A DNA stretch of 64,000 bases from Maribacter ulvicola (lineage in GTDB: Bacteria > Bacteroidota > Bacteroidia > Flavobacteriales > Flavobacteriaceae): NCBI RefSeq assembly GCF_900155985.1, contig NZ_FTMA01000002.1, forward strand, positions 310,001-374,000, read 5' to 3'. Position 1 is the first letter of the stretch. The number at the start of each line of letters is the position of its first letter. A program made the position numbers and the translations under genes. Of the stretch, positions 25,890 to 35,036 are shown one piece after another. The notes beneath the pieces were generated by a model. The model was not told the DNA's origin, did not search any database, and worked only from the letters and a program-made list of their open reading frames with translations.

Positions 25890-27224
25890 TTATTTTTTCT
25901 TTTTTGGCTCTTCCGGCTTTATATGTAAACTAGTATTTTGCGCTATGTGGTTTGCCAATATTTTCTCTACCAGCTCTTCTTTGGTCAAGTGATGAAATAT
26001 GGTTTTCACTTTAGTTTTAAATTCTTCTGATATTTCCCGGTTAGGTTTGGTCTTAAAGATTTTCTTTGCCCAAAGTAGGGTGTTGTTTTCTTCTATACTC
26101 TGTGTATCTGCCTTTTGGAATTTAGAGAACGATATGCCCAATTCCTTTTCAAAATCAAAAACTTCGGCAACCTCTTCTTTTTGTAAGATGGTCAATGAAA
26201 GGCCCTTCGCTCCTGCTCTAGCTGTACGTCCACTTCTGTGAACATAGGCATCATAGGTGTCTGGTAAATGGTAATTGACTACATAACCCAATTCTTTAAC
26301 ATCTAAACCACGAGATGCCAAATCCGTCGCCACAAGAATATTGATATGCCCCTCTCTGAACTGACCCATTATGCGGTCTCTGATGCCTTGAGATAAACTT
26401 CCATGTAATGCTCCAGAAGAAAATTTATTAATGGCTAGTTTTTTGGCTAGCTTATTTACTGCAGCTTTCGTTTTACAGAAAATTATACCTTGTTGTCCCT
26501 CTTTTGTATTTAAAAAATGCATAAGAACCTCTAATTTCTCAATAGGTTCTACAACCATATATTTGTGGTCAATACCTTTATGACCAAGGGTAGCCATATC
26601 TGCCTCTTTATGTACAACATGTTTAGACATGTAGTTTTGAACCAATTGTTTAATTGCTCCAGACATGGTAGCGGTAAAGAGAAATGTACGTCTAGTTTTA
26701 GGAATGCCGGCAATAATGGTATCTAAGTCTTCTTTTAAGGCAGTGACCATTTCATCGGCTTCATCTAAAACCAAATACTTCAATTTTTTAATATCTAAAG
26801 CTTCACGTTTCACCAAGTCCACCAATCGACCAGGGGTAGCCACAACAATTTGAGTAGGTGTTTTAAGTCGTTCTATCTGCGGTTTTATTGGAATACCACC
26901 ACATAGCGCAGCAATAGAAATATCAGATTCGTTAGATGAGTATGCTAATAAGTTAGCCTGTATCTGTTGCGCCAATTCTCTAGTAGGTGCTAAAATTACC
27001 GCTTGTACGGTCGTACTTTTAGTATTGATCAATTGTAATAATGGCAAACCAAAAGCAGCAGTTTTTCCGGTTCCGGTTTTTGCCAAAGCAACAAGGTCAT
27101 CTTTTTGATCAAGAATAACGGGAATACATTTTTTCTGAATATCGGTAGGTACGGTAATCTGTAATTCTTCTAGACTTTTCTGTAAATTATTAGAAATTCC
27201 TAAATCTGAAAATTGGCTTGACAT
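25890..27224 (-). CDS. DEAD-box ATP-dependent RNA helicase
   Basis: The product has 444 residues with two RecA domains. Motifs in order: Q motif (VPTDIQKKCIPVI), Walker A (AKTGTGKTAAFGLP), PTRELAQQ, TPGRLVD, DEAD (LVLDEADEMV), TATMSG in place of the usual SAT, then in the second domain VATDLASRGLDVK, and HRSGRTARAG. A short charged C-terminal extension ends in EPKKKK, typical of RNA-binding tails. Such helicases act in ribosome assembly, RNA decay or cold adaptation. It is monocistronic; a TATCTTTG promoter element (27239-27246) is just upstream. Confidence 0.93.
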   Translation of the reverse strand: MSSQFSDLGISNNLQKSLEELQITVPTDIQKKCIPVILDQKDDLVALAKTGTGKTAAFGLPLLQLINTKSTTVQAVILAPTRELAQQIQANLLAYSSNESDISIAALCGGIPIKPQIERLKTPTQIVVATPGRLVDLVKREALDIKKLKYLVLDEADEMVTALKEDLDTIIAGIPKTRRTFLFTATMSGAIKQLVQNYMSKHVVHKEADMATLGHKGIDHKYMVVEPIEKLEVLMHFLNTKEGQQGIIFCKTKAAVNKLAKKLAINKFSSGALHGSLSQGIRDRIMGQFREGHINILVATDLASRGLDVKELGYVVNYHLPDTYDAYVHRSGRTARAGAKGLSLTILQKEEVAEVFDFEKELGISFSKFQKADTQSIEENNTLLWAKKIFKTKPNREISEEFKTKVKTIFHHLTKEELVEKILANHIAQNTSLHIKPEEPKKKK

Positions 27225-27238
27225 AACATAATTTTCGT

Positions 27239-27246
27239 CAAAGATA
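27239..27246 (-). promoter_or_regulatory. -7 element TATCTTTG for the DEAD-box helicase
   Basis: It is an exact TAnnTTTG match on the minus strand, 15 bases before the start codon at 27224, which implies a very short leader. Confidence 0.5.
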
Positions 27247-27313
27247 GGTACAGTTATTCAGGGAGTAACAATAATCTGTTTATAAGTGATGTAGATTTCT
27301 GATAATGTCCCAT

Positions 27314-27883
27314 TTAATCTTGCCAGCCCCAAGGAGCATCTGGCGTTGCAATGGGGTTGGTAATATCCATTACTACTTTAAAAACTCTGTCAGAACCAAG
27401 TCTTCTCAAATTATAGGTAAATGTGGTGTCATCTAAAGTAATCCACCAAACATTTGTTGCCGCACCCGGAATCATTTTTTGGGTAGCCACATCGGCAGGA
27501 AAAAACTGAATATCTGCCTTACCGGGATTACTTGCGGTACCACCATAAAAATTTACTTCATCTTCACTGCCATCTTCATGTCTATGATCATGTTTTAAGG
27601 TAAGAATACCATCATTTTTGGTTAAAATCCATGTTCTTGATTTGTCATCACCTACAAAAAAAGGAACTTTAATTTCTGTATCTGAACATGATTTAACATG
27701 CATAACTAGTCTTTTTCCACCAAAGTTTTCATCTTCTTCAGGTAATACTAGACTTCCTTCATATGCCTTACCGCAATGAGATTGTAACGTATTCCAAAAT
27801 ACTTCTGAAGGAACGTGTTCTTGCCCCAATACAGGAAAAGGAATTAAAAAAGTAATACTGTAAAGAATCTGTTTTAATGTCAT
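27314..27883 (-). CDS. Exported hypothetical protein
   Basis: The product has 189 residues with a signal peptide (MTLKQILYSITFLIPFPVLG, cleavage before QEH). The mature part has one Cys pair (HCGKAYEG and KSCSDTEIKVPFFVG) and a beta-rich body with SRTWILTKNDGILTLKHDHRHEDGS, NVWWITLDDTTFTYNLRRLG and DAPWGWQD at the end. Similar proteins are found in marine flavobacteria without an assigned function. It has no operon partner with a clear role. The function is unknown; periplasmic localisation is inferred from the signal. Confidence 0.75.
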   Translation of the reverse strand: MTLKQILYSITFLIPFPVLGQEHVPSEVFWNTLQSHCGKAYEGSLVLPEEDENFGGKRLVMHVKSCSDTEIKVPFFVGDDKSRTWILTKNDGILTLKHDHRHEDGSEDEVNFYGGTASNPGKADIQFFPADVATQKMIPGAATNVWWITLDDTTFTYNLRRLGSDRVFKVVMDITNPIATPDAPWGWQD

Positions 27884-27997
27884 GTTGCTGAGTGGTCTAG
27901 TTTTTCAAAAATAAGAAAAAACCATTGTTGAATTTTCGTGTATCCTTCCTAGGGTTGTTTAATTCAGAAAATAAACATCTCTAGGTTTCAATAAAAA

Positions 27998-29212
27998 CTA
28001 AACAGCCTCATCCCACTGAATCCACCTGTCCATCCCCTCTTGGTACCATTTATCTCCTTGTAAAAGCGTTACATCATTAGTACGTTCAATCTTAAACTCA
28101 ATGGGCTGGTTGTAAAGTTGCCCAGCTTTCCAAGCATTAAAACAGGCAATGAGTGTATCAATTTCTTCATCCTTGGTCAGGTCCATATCCATTTTGTATA
28201 GTTGTTGAATTAAAGGAATAACAGCTTCTGGGCTGTGGGCATCATAATGAATTAATGGTGATAAACGTATAATTTGCTCGTTTAGATTTTTGCCCGTTGC
28301 AGCTTTTAAAAACATCATGGCAATATAATTGGCAGTATCTGGCGGTTGGTATAAAATGGTTTTTGCTTGGTGTAATACCGTTTCTTTAAAGAAATTGAAT
28401 TGAGGTTTCCACTTAGAAAAAGCAAATTTCTTTCTTCTAAATATTAATGCGACCTGTTTCCAATCCCAAAACTCTTTTTTGGCATCGGCAGACATAAGCG
28501 AATTACTTGTGCCTAGGGAAACAAGGCGTATGCTCTTTAAATCTACGTCCAATTTGTAGGCTTCAATGATTCCTGCTAGAATGGGGTTGTTAAATCCGCC
28601 TAAAGCACCATCCCATAACTCATAGAATATATCACTTCCTTGTGCTTTAAAACGTGCAGGAAAATCGAAATATTGAACAGGAGCGTTTGATGATCCGTTT
28701 ATAGCCTGAGTTAGCTTAACAGAATCGTAAGAATCAGGATTTGTGGAGAAGGACTTAAAAAATTTAGCTCGGTTATTTAAGGCGTCATAGGTAGCAACCA
28801 CAAGTTTAAGTGACTCTTTACCAATAAATTTAGGAAGCTTGTCCATCTGAATTTTATCAACTTGCGGAAACAATTGCTCAAACGCTTCTTTTTTACGTTT
28901 GGCGCTATATTTGGGGCCAAATCCGGCATTGAATAACCCCAGATAATCCACCGGAAAATAGCGGTCTTTAAAGGTGTTTTTATGAAAAATGAGTTCTCTG
29001 TTCTTTTGTTCCTTAAATAAAGATATTGCTTTATCTATGGTATAATTTTCAGCAAGAGCTGCTAAAACAATGCTACCACCAGAATTAGCAATAACCAGAT
29101 CAAACTTTTTAAGTATTTGGTGACCCTTACTATTTCCATACCTATCTTTTAAGGTAAGCAATTGAATAATTGCCCAGCTACCACCGCCATCAAGAGAAAG
29201 AATTTTATACAT
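27998..29212 (-). CDS. Patatin-like phospholipase
   Basis: The product has 404 residues. It starts with the oxyanion-hole motif SLDGGGSWAIIQL (DGGG at about 8-11). The nucleophile elbow is ANSGGS, fitting [GA]xSxG with the second residue Asn. The catalytic-dyad Asp is in LWDGALGG, about residue 200. Unlike the patatin at 36668-37426, this one is long, with an extra C-terminal helical region of about 150 residues, and has no signal peptide, so it is cytoplasmic or membrane-associated. Patatins release fatty acids from membrane lipids. It is monocistronic. Confidence 0.88.
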   Translation of the reverse strand: MYKILSLDGGGSWAIIQLLTLKDRYGNSKGHQILKKFDLVIANSGGSIVLAALAENYTIDKAISLFKEQKNRELIFHKNTFKDRYFPVDYLGLFNAGFGPKYSAKRKKEAFEQLFPQVDKIQMDKLPKFIGKESLKLVVATYDALNNRAKFFKSFSTNPDSYDSVKLTQAINGSSNAPVQYFDFPARFKAQGSDIFYELWDGALGGFNNPILAGIIEAYKLDVDLKSIRLVSLGTSNSLMSADAKKEFWDWKQVALIFRRKKFAFSKWKPQFNFFKETVLHQAKTILYQPPDTANYIAMMFLKAATGKNLNEQIIRLSPLIHYDAHSPEAVIPLIQQLYKMDMDLTKDEEIDTLIACFNAWKAGQLYNQPIEFKIERTNDVTLLQGDKWYQEGMDRWIQWDEAV

Positions 29213-29397
29213 TTTTTTGAGGACACTAAGTTTAAGGTAATTGATTCTAATTAAGAAACAAAAAAGTACGAGGGAACTACCTTGAATAGAATAGCTAAAA
29301 ATAAAATAATTTGAAATACAATTTGTATAGAATGTTCTTAGAAACTTTGAGGTTTTAGTGTTATTCTATATTTAATTTAATAAATTTCAACAAACAA
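29213..29397. other. First part of the 328-base gap before the TPR kinase, nothing seen
   Basis: AT-rich divergent intergenic region between the patatin and the histidine kinase; probably promoters for both. No hairpin or repeat stands out. Confidence 0.3.
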
Positions 29398-29538
29398 ATG
29401 GAAAATCAATATCTTATTAAGTTAAGAATAAACAATATTGTTTTACAAATTGGTTATCGCTACCTGACTAAGAAAAAGGCAAGAATTTTATTTGTTATGT
29501 TCTTTTTAATAGACGCAAAAAATTATCTTAAATTTTAA
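29398..29538 (+). CDS. Possible 46-residue ORF directly before the TPR histidine kinase
   Basis: ATG 29398 to TAA 29538 leaves only two bases before the kinase start codon at 29541. The predicted peptide has a central Tyr/Lys region and a short hydrophobic stretch (ILFVMFFLI). The composition is AT-driven and not strongly coding-like. It may be a leader peptide, translationally coupled to the kinase, or chance. Confidence 0.25.
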   Translation: MENQYLIKLRINNIVLQIGYRYLTKKKARILFVMFFLIDAKNYLKF

Positions 29539-29540
29539 AA

Positions 29541-31601
29541 ATGCTAAAGAAGTATTATTTGTCCAAAAAATATTACGCCATTCCATTTGTTTTAGCCTTC
29601 TTTTCAATAGCGTCTAATATACTTCTTGCACAAACCCGTAATGATGATTTTCTAGAACTTAAAAAATTAAGAACCTCACCAAACTTTAATCCACTAACAG
29701 AAGCTTATATTGACCTATTAGCCAGAATAGGAGCAAAAGCTTTTTTATATAAACCAGACAGTACATTAATATATTTGAACGAAGCCTATGCATTAAGCAA
29801 GAAAATTAAGTATGTAAAGGGGCAGTCTAAAATATTAAATAGTTTGGGCAATTATTATATTCATAAAGGTCATCTTGATCAAGCGTATGAAAAACTTCAA
29901 AAATCTTTAGCGATTGCCGATAAAAATAATTTACAGAACGAAAGAATTGATGCGCTAAATTATTATGGAGGAGCGTTGTGGCAAGAAGGTAAAAATGAGT
30001 TGGCCTTAAGCAAATACCTAGCGGCCTTACCTATTGCTGAAAAGGTGAATGATGTATTGATGATGGGGGTGCTTAATGGTAATATAGCTTTGCTATATGA
30101 TGATAAGAAAGACTATGATACCGCCCTGTTATTTAATGAAAAATCATTAAAAATTAGCAAAGCAAATAATTTGGATATTGCTGTAGCACAGGCACTATTA
30201 AATAGGGCGGTAATATATAAAAAGCAAAAAAAATATGCCTTAGCTGAAAAAACCGTAAACGAATGTATTGCAATTTTCCAGGAAAATAAGAATATAGATT
30301 GGCTAACCTATTCCTATATGGAAATAGGAAGTATTGCCATTGAACAACACCATTATTTAGAAGCTCAGAAATGGTTTGAAAAATCAATTAAGATTATTGA
30401 TGAAATCGATTTAATTATAGGTTATACCAAAGCATATTTGGGAATGGCTAAATCTTACTTTGGAATATCAAATTTAGAAATGGCCGAAACCTATGCCCTT
30501 AAAGCCCTTAAAGTATCTAAAGATCTAAATAAGTTTGAATCTATAAAAGAGACTAATCTTGTTTTAGCCCAAATATATCACGACAAACGGAATCACTTAA
30601 AGGCTTTTGAGTATCAATCTAACTATATTAAAATGTTAGAAACAACAGCTATAGATGGAATGCAAAAGGGACTTAACGCATTACGTAGTGAAATTATCTT
30701 TGAAAATCAGAAACAAATTTTAGTGGACGAAAATGAAGCTGCAATTCAAAAACAAAGAAACTACATTTTTGCAGGAATAGTGGCTTTTTTAGTATTATTA
30801 ATTGTTCTATTATTAATTTACAGAACACAAAAAATACAAAGAAAATTTAATATTCAATTACAAAAGCAGCAGCAAGTATTGCTAAAGCATGAGGGTGAAT
30901 TAAAAGAGGCCAATGCTACTAAAGATAGGTTGTTCTCTATTATTGCGCATGATTTAAGAGGACCTGTAAATTCATTTCATTCCTTGATAAAATTATATGT
31001 AGATAATGGCTTAACAAAAGAGGAAATTGATATGATTTTTCCAAAGGCATTACAAGAAATTACCAGGATTTCAGATATGTTGAACAATCTTTTAATATGG
31101 GCAAAAACGCAGATGTTTGGTTCTGTAAATAATCCTAATAACTTAGACCTTAATTTTTTAGTAAATGAAAATATAGAATTGTTACGTCCATTAGCTCAGA
31201 AGAAATCAATTACTTTAATAAATAATTTTCCAGAGAGTATTATAAGTTTCAGTGACGGAGATCATATTAATATTGTACTAAGAAATTTAATAAGTAATGC
31301 TGTAAAATTTACCAAAGAAAATGGAGAGGTTATCTTAAATGTTATGGAATTGAAAGAGAAGTATCAAATAGAAATAAAGGACAATGGTCTTGGAATGACA
31401 AAGGAAGTCCAAGCTAAACTTTTTGATAAAAATACCACTGAAACTACCTATGGTACCAGCAACGAAAAAGGAACAGGTATAGGTTTGCTTCTAAGTCAGG
31501 AAATGGTAATTGCAAATGGTGGAGAGATTTGGGCAGAGAGTTCTCTTGAAAAGGGTACTTCCATTTTTTTTACGGTCCCATTAAAATCCAAAACAAATTA
31601 G
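29541..31601 (+). CDS. TPR-containing sensor histidine kinase
   Basis: The product has 686 residues: an N-terminal membrane/signal segment (about 10-30), six or more TPR-like repeats to about residue 390 (for example NYYIHKGHLDQAYEKLQKSL), a membrane helix near 413-435 (FAGIVAFLVLLIVLLLIYR), then HisKA with the phosphoacceptor in SIIAHDLRGPVNSF and a HATPase domain with NLISNAVKFT, DNGLGMTKE and GTGIGLLLSQEM. There is no receiver domain in the protein or in the neighbouring genes, so its response regulator is elsewhere. The periplasmic TPRs probably sense or bind a protein partner. Confidence 0.92.
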   Translation: MLKKYYLSKKYYAIPFVLAFFSIASNILLAQTRNDDFLELKKLRTSPNFNPLTEAYIDLLARIGAKAFLYKPDSTLIYLNEAYALSKKIKYVKGQSKILNSLGNYYIHKGHLDQAYEKLQKSLAIADKNNLQNERIDALNYYGGALWQEGKNELALSKYLAALPIAEKVNDVLMMGVLNGNIALLYDDKKDYDTALLFNEKSLKISKANNLDIAVAQALLNRAVIYKKQKKYALAEKTVNECIAIFQENKNIDWLTYSYMEIGSIAIEQHHYLEAQKWFEKSIKIIDEIDLIIGYTKAYLGMAKSYFGISNLEMAETYALKALKVSKDLNKFESIKETNLVLAQIYHDKRNHLKAFEYQSNYIKMLETTAIDGMQKGLNALRSEIIFENQKQILVDENEAAIQKQRNYIFAGIVAFLVLLIVLLLIYRTQKIQRKFNIQLQKQQQVLLKHEGELKEANATKDRLFSIIAHDLRGPVNSFHSLIKLYVDNGLTKEEIDMIFPKALQEITRISDMLNNLLIWAKTQMFGSVNNPNNLDLNFLVNENIELLRPLAQKKSITLINNFPESIISFSDGDHINIVLRNLISNAVKFTKENGEVILNVMELKEKYQIEIKDNGLGMTKEVQAKLFDKNTTETTYGTSNEKGTGIGLLLSQEMVIANGGEIWAESSLEKGTSIFFTVPLKSKTN

Positions 31602-31766
31602 TTTTTTAAGCCCATATCCTTCTTTCTCTACATTCCTAGACGTTGTTAAAAATAGACCATTGCTTTTTATATTTAAACCGCTAGTCTTGTCTTATGAGGT
31701 AATAATTAATTCGGTTTATTATTCAGAGCTATAGTTTTACGTAATTAAAGTTCTGTTAAAAAAAAG

Positions 31767-31780
31767 AATGAACGTTCATT
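31767..31780. promoter_or_regulatory. TetR operator AATGAACGTTCATT
   Basis: It is a perfect 14-bp palindrome, five bases upstream of the -7 element of the tetR-led operon. A near-identical site lies at 49550-49563. Confidence 0.75.
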
Positions 31781-31785
31781 TTTAG

Positions 31786-31793
31786 TAACTTTG
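31786..31793 (+). promoter_or_regulatory. -7 element TAACTTTG for the TetR operon
   Basis: It is an exact TAnnTTTG match 18 bases before the tetR start codon. The palindrome at 31767-31780 sits in the spacer upstream, so repressor binding would block RNA polymerase. Confidence 0.6.
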
Positions 31794-31811
31794 CCCTAAG
31801 ATATTTTAGAC

Positions 31812-32396
31812 ATGGCAGCACTTCAAAAAAGTATAGACAAACGTAATGCACTAATTAATGCAACGATTAAGCTTGTGAATAACAATGGGTTTCATGCAAC
31901 GCCTATGAGCAAGATAGCAAAAATGGCCTGTGTTTCTCCTGCGACTATTTATCTCTATTTTGAAAATAAACAAGATTTGGTAAATAGGACCTATGTAGAA
32001 GTTAAAGCGAATTATACGGCTTACGCTTTTGCAACATATGATGAAAAAATGACCGTAAAAGATGGGTTTGAGGTTATTTGGAAAAGGATAGCAGAATTTA
32101 AGTTAAAAGAAAGCGCAAATGCAATGTTTTTGGCTCAATGCGATAATACCCCAATGATTGATGAAGCCAGCAGACAAGAAGGTATTAAACATTTACAGCC
32201 ATTACTAGATCTATGGAAACGTGGTATTAGCGAAGGCGTAATTAAACCCATGTGCGACTACATGCTATATGCATACACTATAAATCCTCTTTCCTTTCTA
32301 ATGATAGCGGAAAACCGAGGTTCCATATTATTAAACGAAGAACAGTTGACCCAAGCATTTAATGCTGCTTGGAGCAGTATAAAAGTTTGTGATTAG
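31812..32396 (+). CDS. TetR/AcrR-family repressor
   Basis: The product has 194 residues. The N-terminal HTH has ALINATIKLVNNNGFHATPMSKIAKMACVSPATIYLYFENKQDLVN, the standard TetR DNA-binding region. The helical C-terminal domain contains four Cys (in MAC, AQC, PMC and at the end, VCD), which could respond to electrophiles. It is the first gene of a four-gene plus-strand operon with an NAD(P)-binding protein (start codon one base after its stop), a nitroreductase and YqhD. Its own promoter carries a perfect palindrome and a second copy lies at 49550, so it probably represses both clusters. The comparison with NemR, a Cys-based electrophile sensor, is by analogy. Confidence 0.9.
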   Translation: MAALQKSIDKRNALINATIKLVNNNGFHATPMSKIAKMACVSPATIYLYFENKQDLVNRTYVEVKANYTAYAFATYDEKMTVKDGFEVIWKRIAEFKLKESANAMFLAQCDNTPMIDEASRQEGIKHLQPLLDLWKRGISEGVIKPMCDYMLYAYTINPLSFLMIAENRGSILLNEEQLTQAFNAAWSSIKVCD

Positions 32397-32397
32397 T

Positions 32398-33069
32398 ATG
32401 AAAAAGACAGCTATAATTTTGGGAGCTTCAGGTTTAACCGGTGGTTTATTATTAGAAAAACTAATAAGTGACGATAGGTATATAAACATAAAATTATTTT
32501 CAAGGTCACGAATTGAAGGTTTGCCAAATAAAGTACATCAATATATAGGTAACTTATTAGAGCTTGACCAGTTTAAAAAAGAATTTACGGCAAATGAAGT
32601 GTATTGTTGTATAGGTACCACAGCTAAGAAAACACCAGATAAAAGGCTTTACAGGGCTATTGATTATGGAATCCCTGTGGCGGCAGCCAAATTGGCTAAG
32701 GAAAATGGTATTTCTACTTATATAGTTGTTTCTGCAATGGGTGCAAATAAGAAGAGTAAGGTTTTTTACAACAAAACAAAAGGCGAAATGGAGCAAGATG
32801 TTGTAAACCAGAATATACCTGCCACTTCCATTTTAAGACCATCATTAATTGGAGGTGAAAGAGAGGAACAAAGAGTGTTGGAGAAAATAGGTATAATCGT
32901 TTTCAAAGTATTGCAACCACTATTAATTGGTCCATTAAAAAAGTACAGATTAGTTGATGCGGGTACTATAGCACTAGCCATGATAAAACTAGCAAATAAA
33001 ACAGGTAATTCAGATGTAGTTGTTACATCTAATGAAATAGAAAAAATAGCAAAAACGAACTTGAGATAA
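32398..33069 (+). CDS. NAD(P)-binding protein, HTATIP2-like atypical SDR
   Basis: The product has about 223 residues from ATG 32398, which follows the tetR stop by one base; a GTG at 32389 is possible but would overlap tetR. The dinucleotide motif is LGASGLTGGLL (about 8-18), with FSRSRIEG after strand 2 suggesting NADPH. CCIGTTAKKT and IVVSAMGANKKSKVFYNKTKGEMEQ place the Tyr and Lys residues (YxxxK) in the SDR positions. It is part of the TetR operon. It is likely an NADPH-dependent reductase or redox sensor; the substrate is unknown. Confidence 0.87.
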   Translation: MKKTAIILGASGLTGGLLLEKLISDDRYINIKLFSRSRIEGLPNKVHQYIGNLLELDQFKKEFTANEVYCCIGTTAKKTPDKRLYRAIDYGIPVAAAKLAKENGISTYIVVSAMGANKKSKVFYNKTKGEMEQDVVNQNIPATSILRPSLIGGEREEQRVLEKIGIIVFKVLQPLLIGPLKKYRLVDAGTIALAMIKLANKTGNSDVVVTSNEIEKIAKTNLR

Positions 33070-33078
33070 GATATAAAA

Positions 33079-33711
33079 ATGGAATTAATAGATAAATTAA
33101 ATTGGAGATATGCCACTAAGGCAATGAACGGTAAAAAAATTGCTGAAGATAAAGTAGAACGGATTTTAGAGGCAGCCCGACTTGCACCTACGTCAAGTGG
33201 GATGCAACCATTTGAGGTTATAGTGATCAAGAATCAAGATTTAAAAGAACAGATTAGACCAGTAGCATGGAATCAATCTGTGATTACGGATTGCTCTCAC
33301 CTTTTGGTTTTCGCCGCTTGGGATAATTATACCGAAGATAGAATCAATTATATGTTCGACTTCACCAATGAAATCCGTGGTTTTAAAAATGATGGTTGGG
33401 AAAATTACCGTAAAATGCTATTAGATATGTATCCGCAGCGAGATGCGGAAGAAAACTTTAATCACGCCGCAAAACAAACCTATATTGCTTTTTCACAAGC
33501 AATTGCAGCAGCGGCATTTGAAGAAGTAGATGCAACCCCTGTTGAAGGTTTTGATCCAGATAAAGTAGACAAGATTTTAGGCTTGCGGGACAAAGGACTA
33601 CGTAGTGCTGTGCTTTTACCATTAGGGTATAGAAATGAAAGTGAAGATTGGTTGGTGAATTTGGTAAAGGTTAGAAAGCCTATGCAAGATTTAGTAACCG
33701 TTATAGATTAA
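33079..33711 (+). CDS. NfsB-like nitroreductase
   Basis: The product has 210 residues: LNWRYATKAMNGKKIAEDKVERILEAARLAPTSSGMQPFEVIVI is the FMN-binding start of oxygen-insensitive nitroreductases, and the body contains AAAFEEVDATPVEGFDPDKVDKILGL and SAVLLPLGYRNESEDW. It uses NAD(P)H to reduce nitroaromatics and quinones. It has the same layout as the paralogue at 43933-44592 and differs from the IYD-like 18105-18797. It is the third gene of the TetR operon, nine bases after the preceding stop. Confidence 0.9.
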   Translation: MELIDKLNWRYATKAMNGKKIAEDKVERILEAARLAPTSSGMQPFEVIVIKNQDLKEQIRPVAWNQSVITDCSHLLVFAAWDNYTEDRINYMFDFTNEIRGFKNDGWENYRKMLLDMYPQRDAEENFNHAAKQTYIAFSQAIAAAAFEEVDATPVEGFDPDKVDKILGLRDKGLRSAVLLPLGYRNESEDWLVNLVKVRKPMQDLVTVID

Positions 33712-33755
33712 TCCATCAGAAAAATAATACATAATAAAATATTAAATAGAAGAGA

Positions 33756-34913
33756 ATGAACAATTTTGAATATAAGAATCCCACTAAAATTATTTTTGGG
33801 AAGGATACGATAGAAGAATTAGGTAAAGAATTACCCGAAGATGCAAAAGTGCTAATGCTCTACGGGGGCGGTAGTATTAAGAAAAATGGTATCTATGAGC
33901 AAGCTATGACTGCATTGTCAGGCATTGAGGTTGTAGAATTTGGAGGAATTCCTGCCAATCCTGAATACGCAATTCTGATGAAAGCCTTACATCTTATTAA
34001 AGATGAAAAGATTACATATTTATTAGCTGTAGGTGGTGGTTCTGTAATTGACGGTACCAAATTTTTATCTGCCGCAGCTGTGTATGATGGCGATACCCCA
34101 TGGGATATTTTAACGAAAAATATAAAAACAAAAAAAGGAATGCCTTTTGGTACTGTTCTAACTTTACCGGCAACAGGTTCTGAAATGAACTCTGGTGCGG
34201 TGATAACTAGAGAAGAGACAAAAGAAAAATTAGCCATGGGCGGACCAGGATTATTCCCTGAGTTTTCAATTTTAGATCCACAGGTCATAAAATCTATTCC
34301 TGAGCGTCAATTGGCAAACGGAATTACAGATGCTTTTACACATGTATTAGAACAGTACATGACCTACCCCATAGACGCTTTGTTACAAGACAGGTTTGCA
34401 GAGAGTATTCTACAAACGTTGATTGATGTAGCTCCAAAAGTTTTGAAAGACCCAACGGATTACAAACCAGCTGCAGATTTTATGTGGAGTTGTACAATGG
34501 CCCTCAACGGATTAATACAACAAGGTGTTCCAGGAGATTGGGCAGTTCATATGATGGGGCATGAGTTAACTGCATTGTTCGGTATTGATCATGCACGAAC
34601 CTTAGCGGTAATTGCACCAAGTCATTACAAGTACAATTTTGAAGCTAAAAAAGAGAAGTTGGCGCAGTACGGTGAACGTGTTTGGAACATTACCGAAGGT
34701 AGCATTGAAGACAAAGCTTACGCGGCTATTGAAAAAACCGAGGCATTTTTTCACGAATTGGGAATTGATACCAAATTATCCGATTATACAAAAGAGTACG
34801 AAGGTACTGCCGAAGAAATTGCCAAACGTTTTACGGAGCGTAATTGGAAATTAGGAGAGCGTCAAGCGTTAATGCCAGAAGACGCACAGAAAATAGTAAA
34901 AATGGCTTACTAA
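33756..34913 (+). CDS. yqhD: YqhD-type NADPH-dependent aldehyde reductase (iron-family ADH)
   Basis: The product has 385 residues, colinear with E. coli YqhD (387): NPTKIIFGKDTIEELGKELP start, LMLYGGGSIKKNGIY, LLAVGGGSVIDGTKF (NADP phosphate site), metal ligands in ITDAFTHVLEQ, GHELTA and IDHART, and a conserved ALMPEDAQKI end. The enzyme reduces toxic aldehydes such as glyoxals and lipid-peroxidation products using NADPH. It is the last gene of the TetR-led operon and is followed by a strong terminator. Butanol dehydrogenase is the alternative family name. This supports a reactive-carbonyl defence role for the operon. Confidence 0.94.
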   Translation: MNNFEYKNPTKIIFGKDTIEELGKELPEDAKVLMLYGGGSIKKNGIYEQAMTALSGIEVVEFGGIPANPEYAILMKALHLIKDEKITYLLAVGGGSVIDGTKFLSAAAVYDGDTPWDILTKNIKTKKGMPFGTVLTLPATGSEMNSGAVITREETKEKLAMGGPGLFPEFSILDPQVIKSIPERQLANGITDAFTHVLEQYMTYPIDALLQDRFAESILQTLIDVAPKVLKDPTDYKPAADFMWSCTMALNGLIQQGVPGDWAVHMMGHELTALFGIDHARTLAVIAPSHYKYNFEAKKEKLAQYGERVWNITEGSIEDKAYAAIEKTEAFFHELGIDTKLSDYTKEYEGTAEEIAKRFTERNWKLGERQALMPEDAQKIVKMAY

Positions 34914-34939
34914 GTTCATTTCATACAAGTTTTTTATGG

Positions 34940-34970
34940 AGAGCTGCCTTGAAAGGCAGCTCTTTTTTGT
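34940..34970 (+). terminator. Terminator of the TetR operon
   Basis: AGAGCTGCCT and AGGCAGCTCT form a perfect 10-bp GC-containing stem with a four-base loop and a run of T at the 3' side. It lies 27 bases after the yqhD stop. Confidence 0.9.
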
Positions 34971-35036
34971 TGAATAAAAAATACAAATAGTTATGTCTAT
35001 GGTCTAATTATAGAAAACAATATCTTCGCGCGCATT

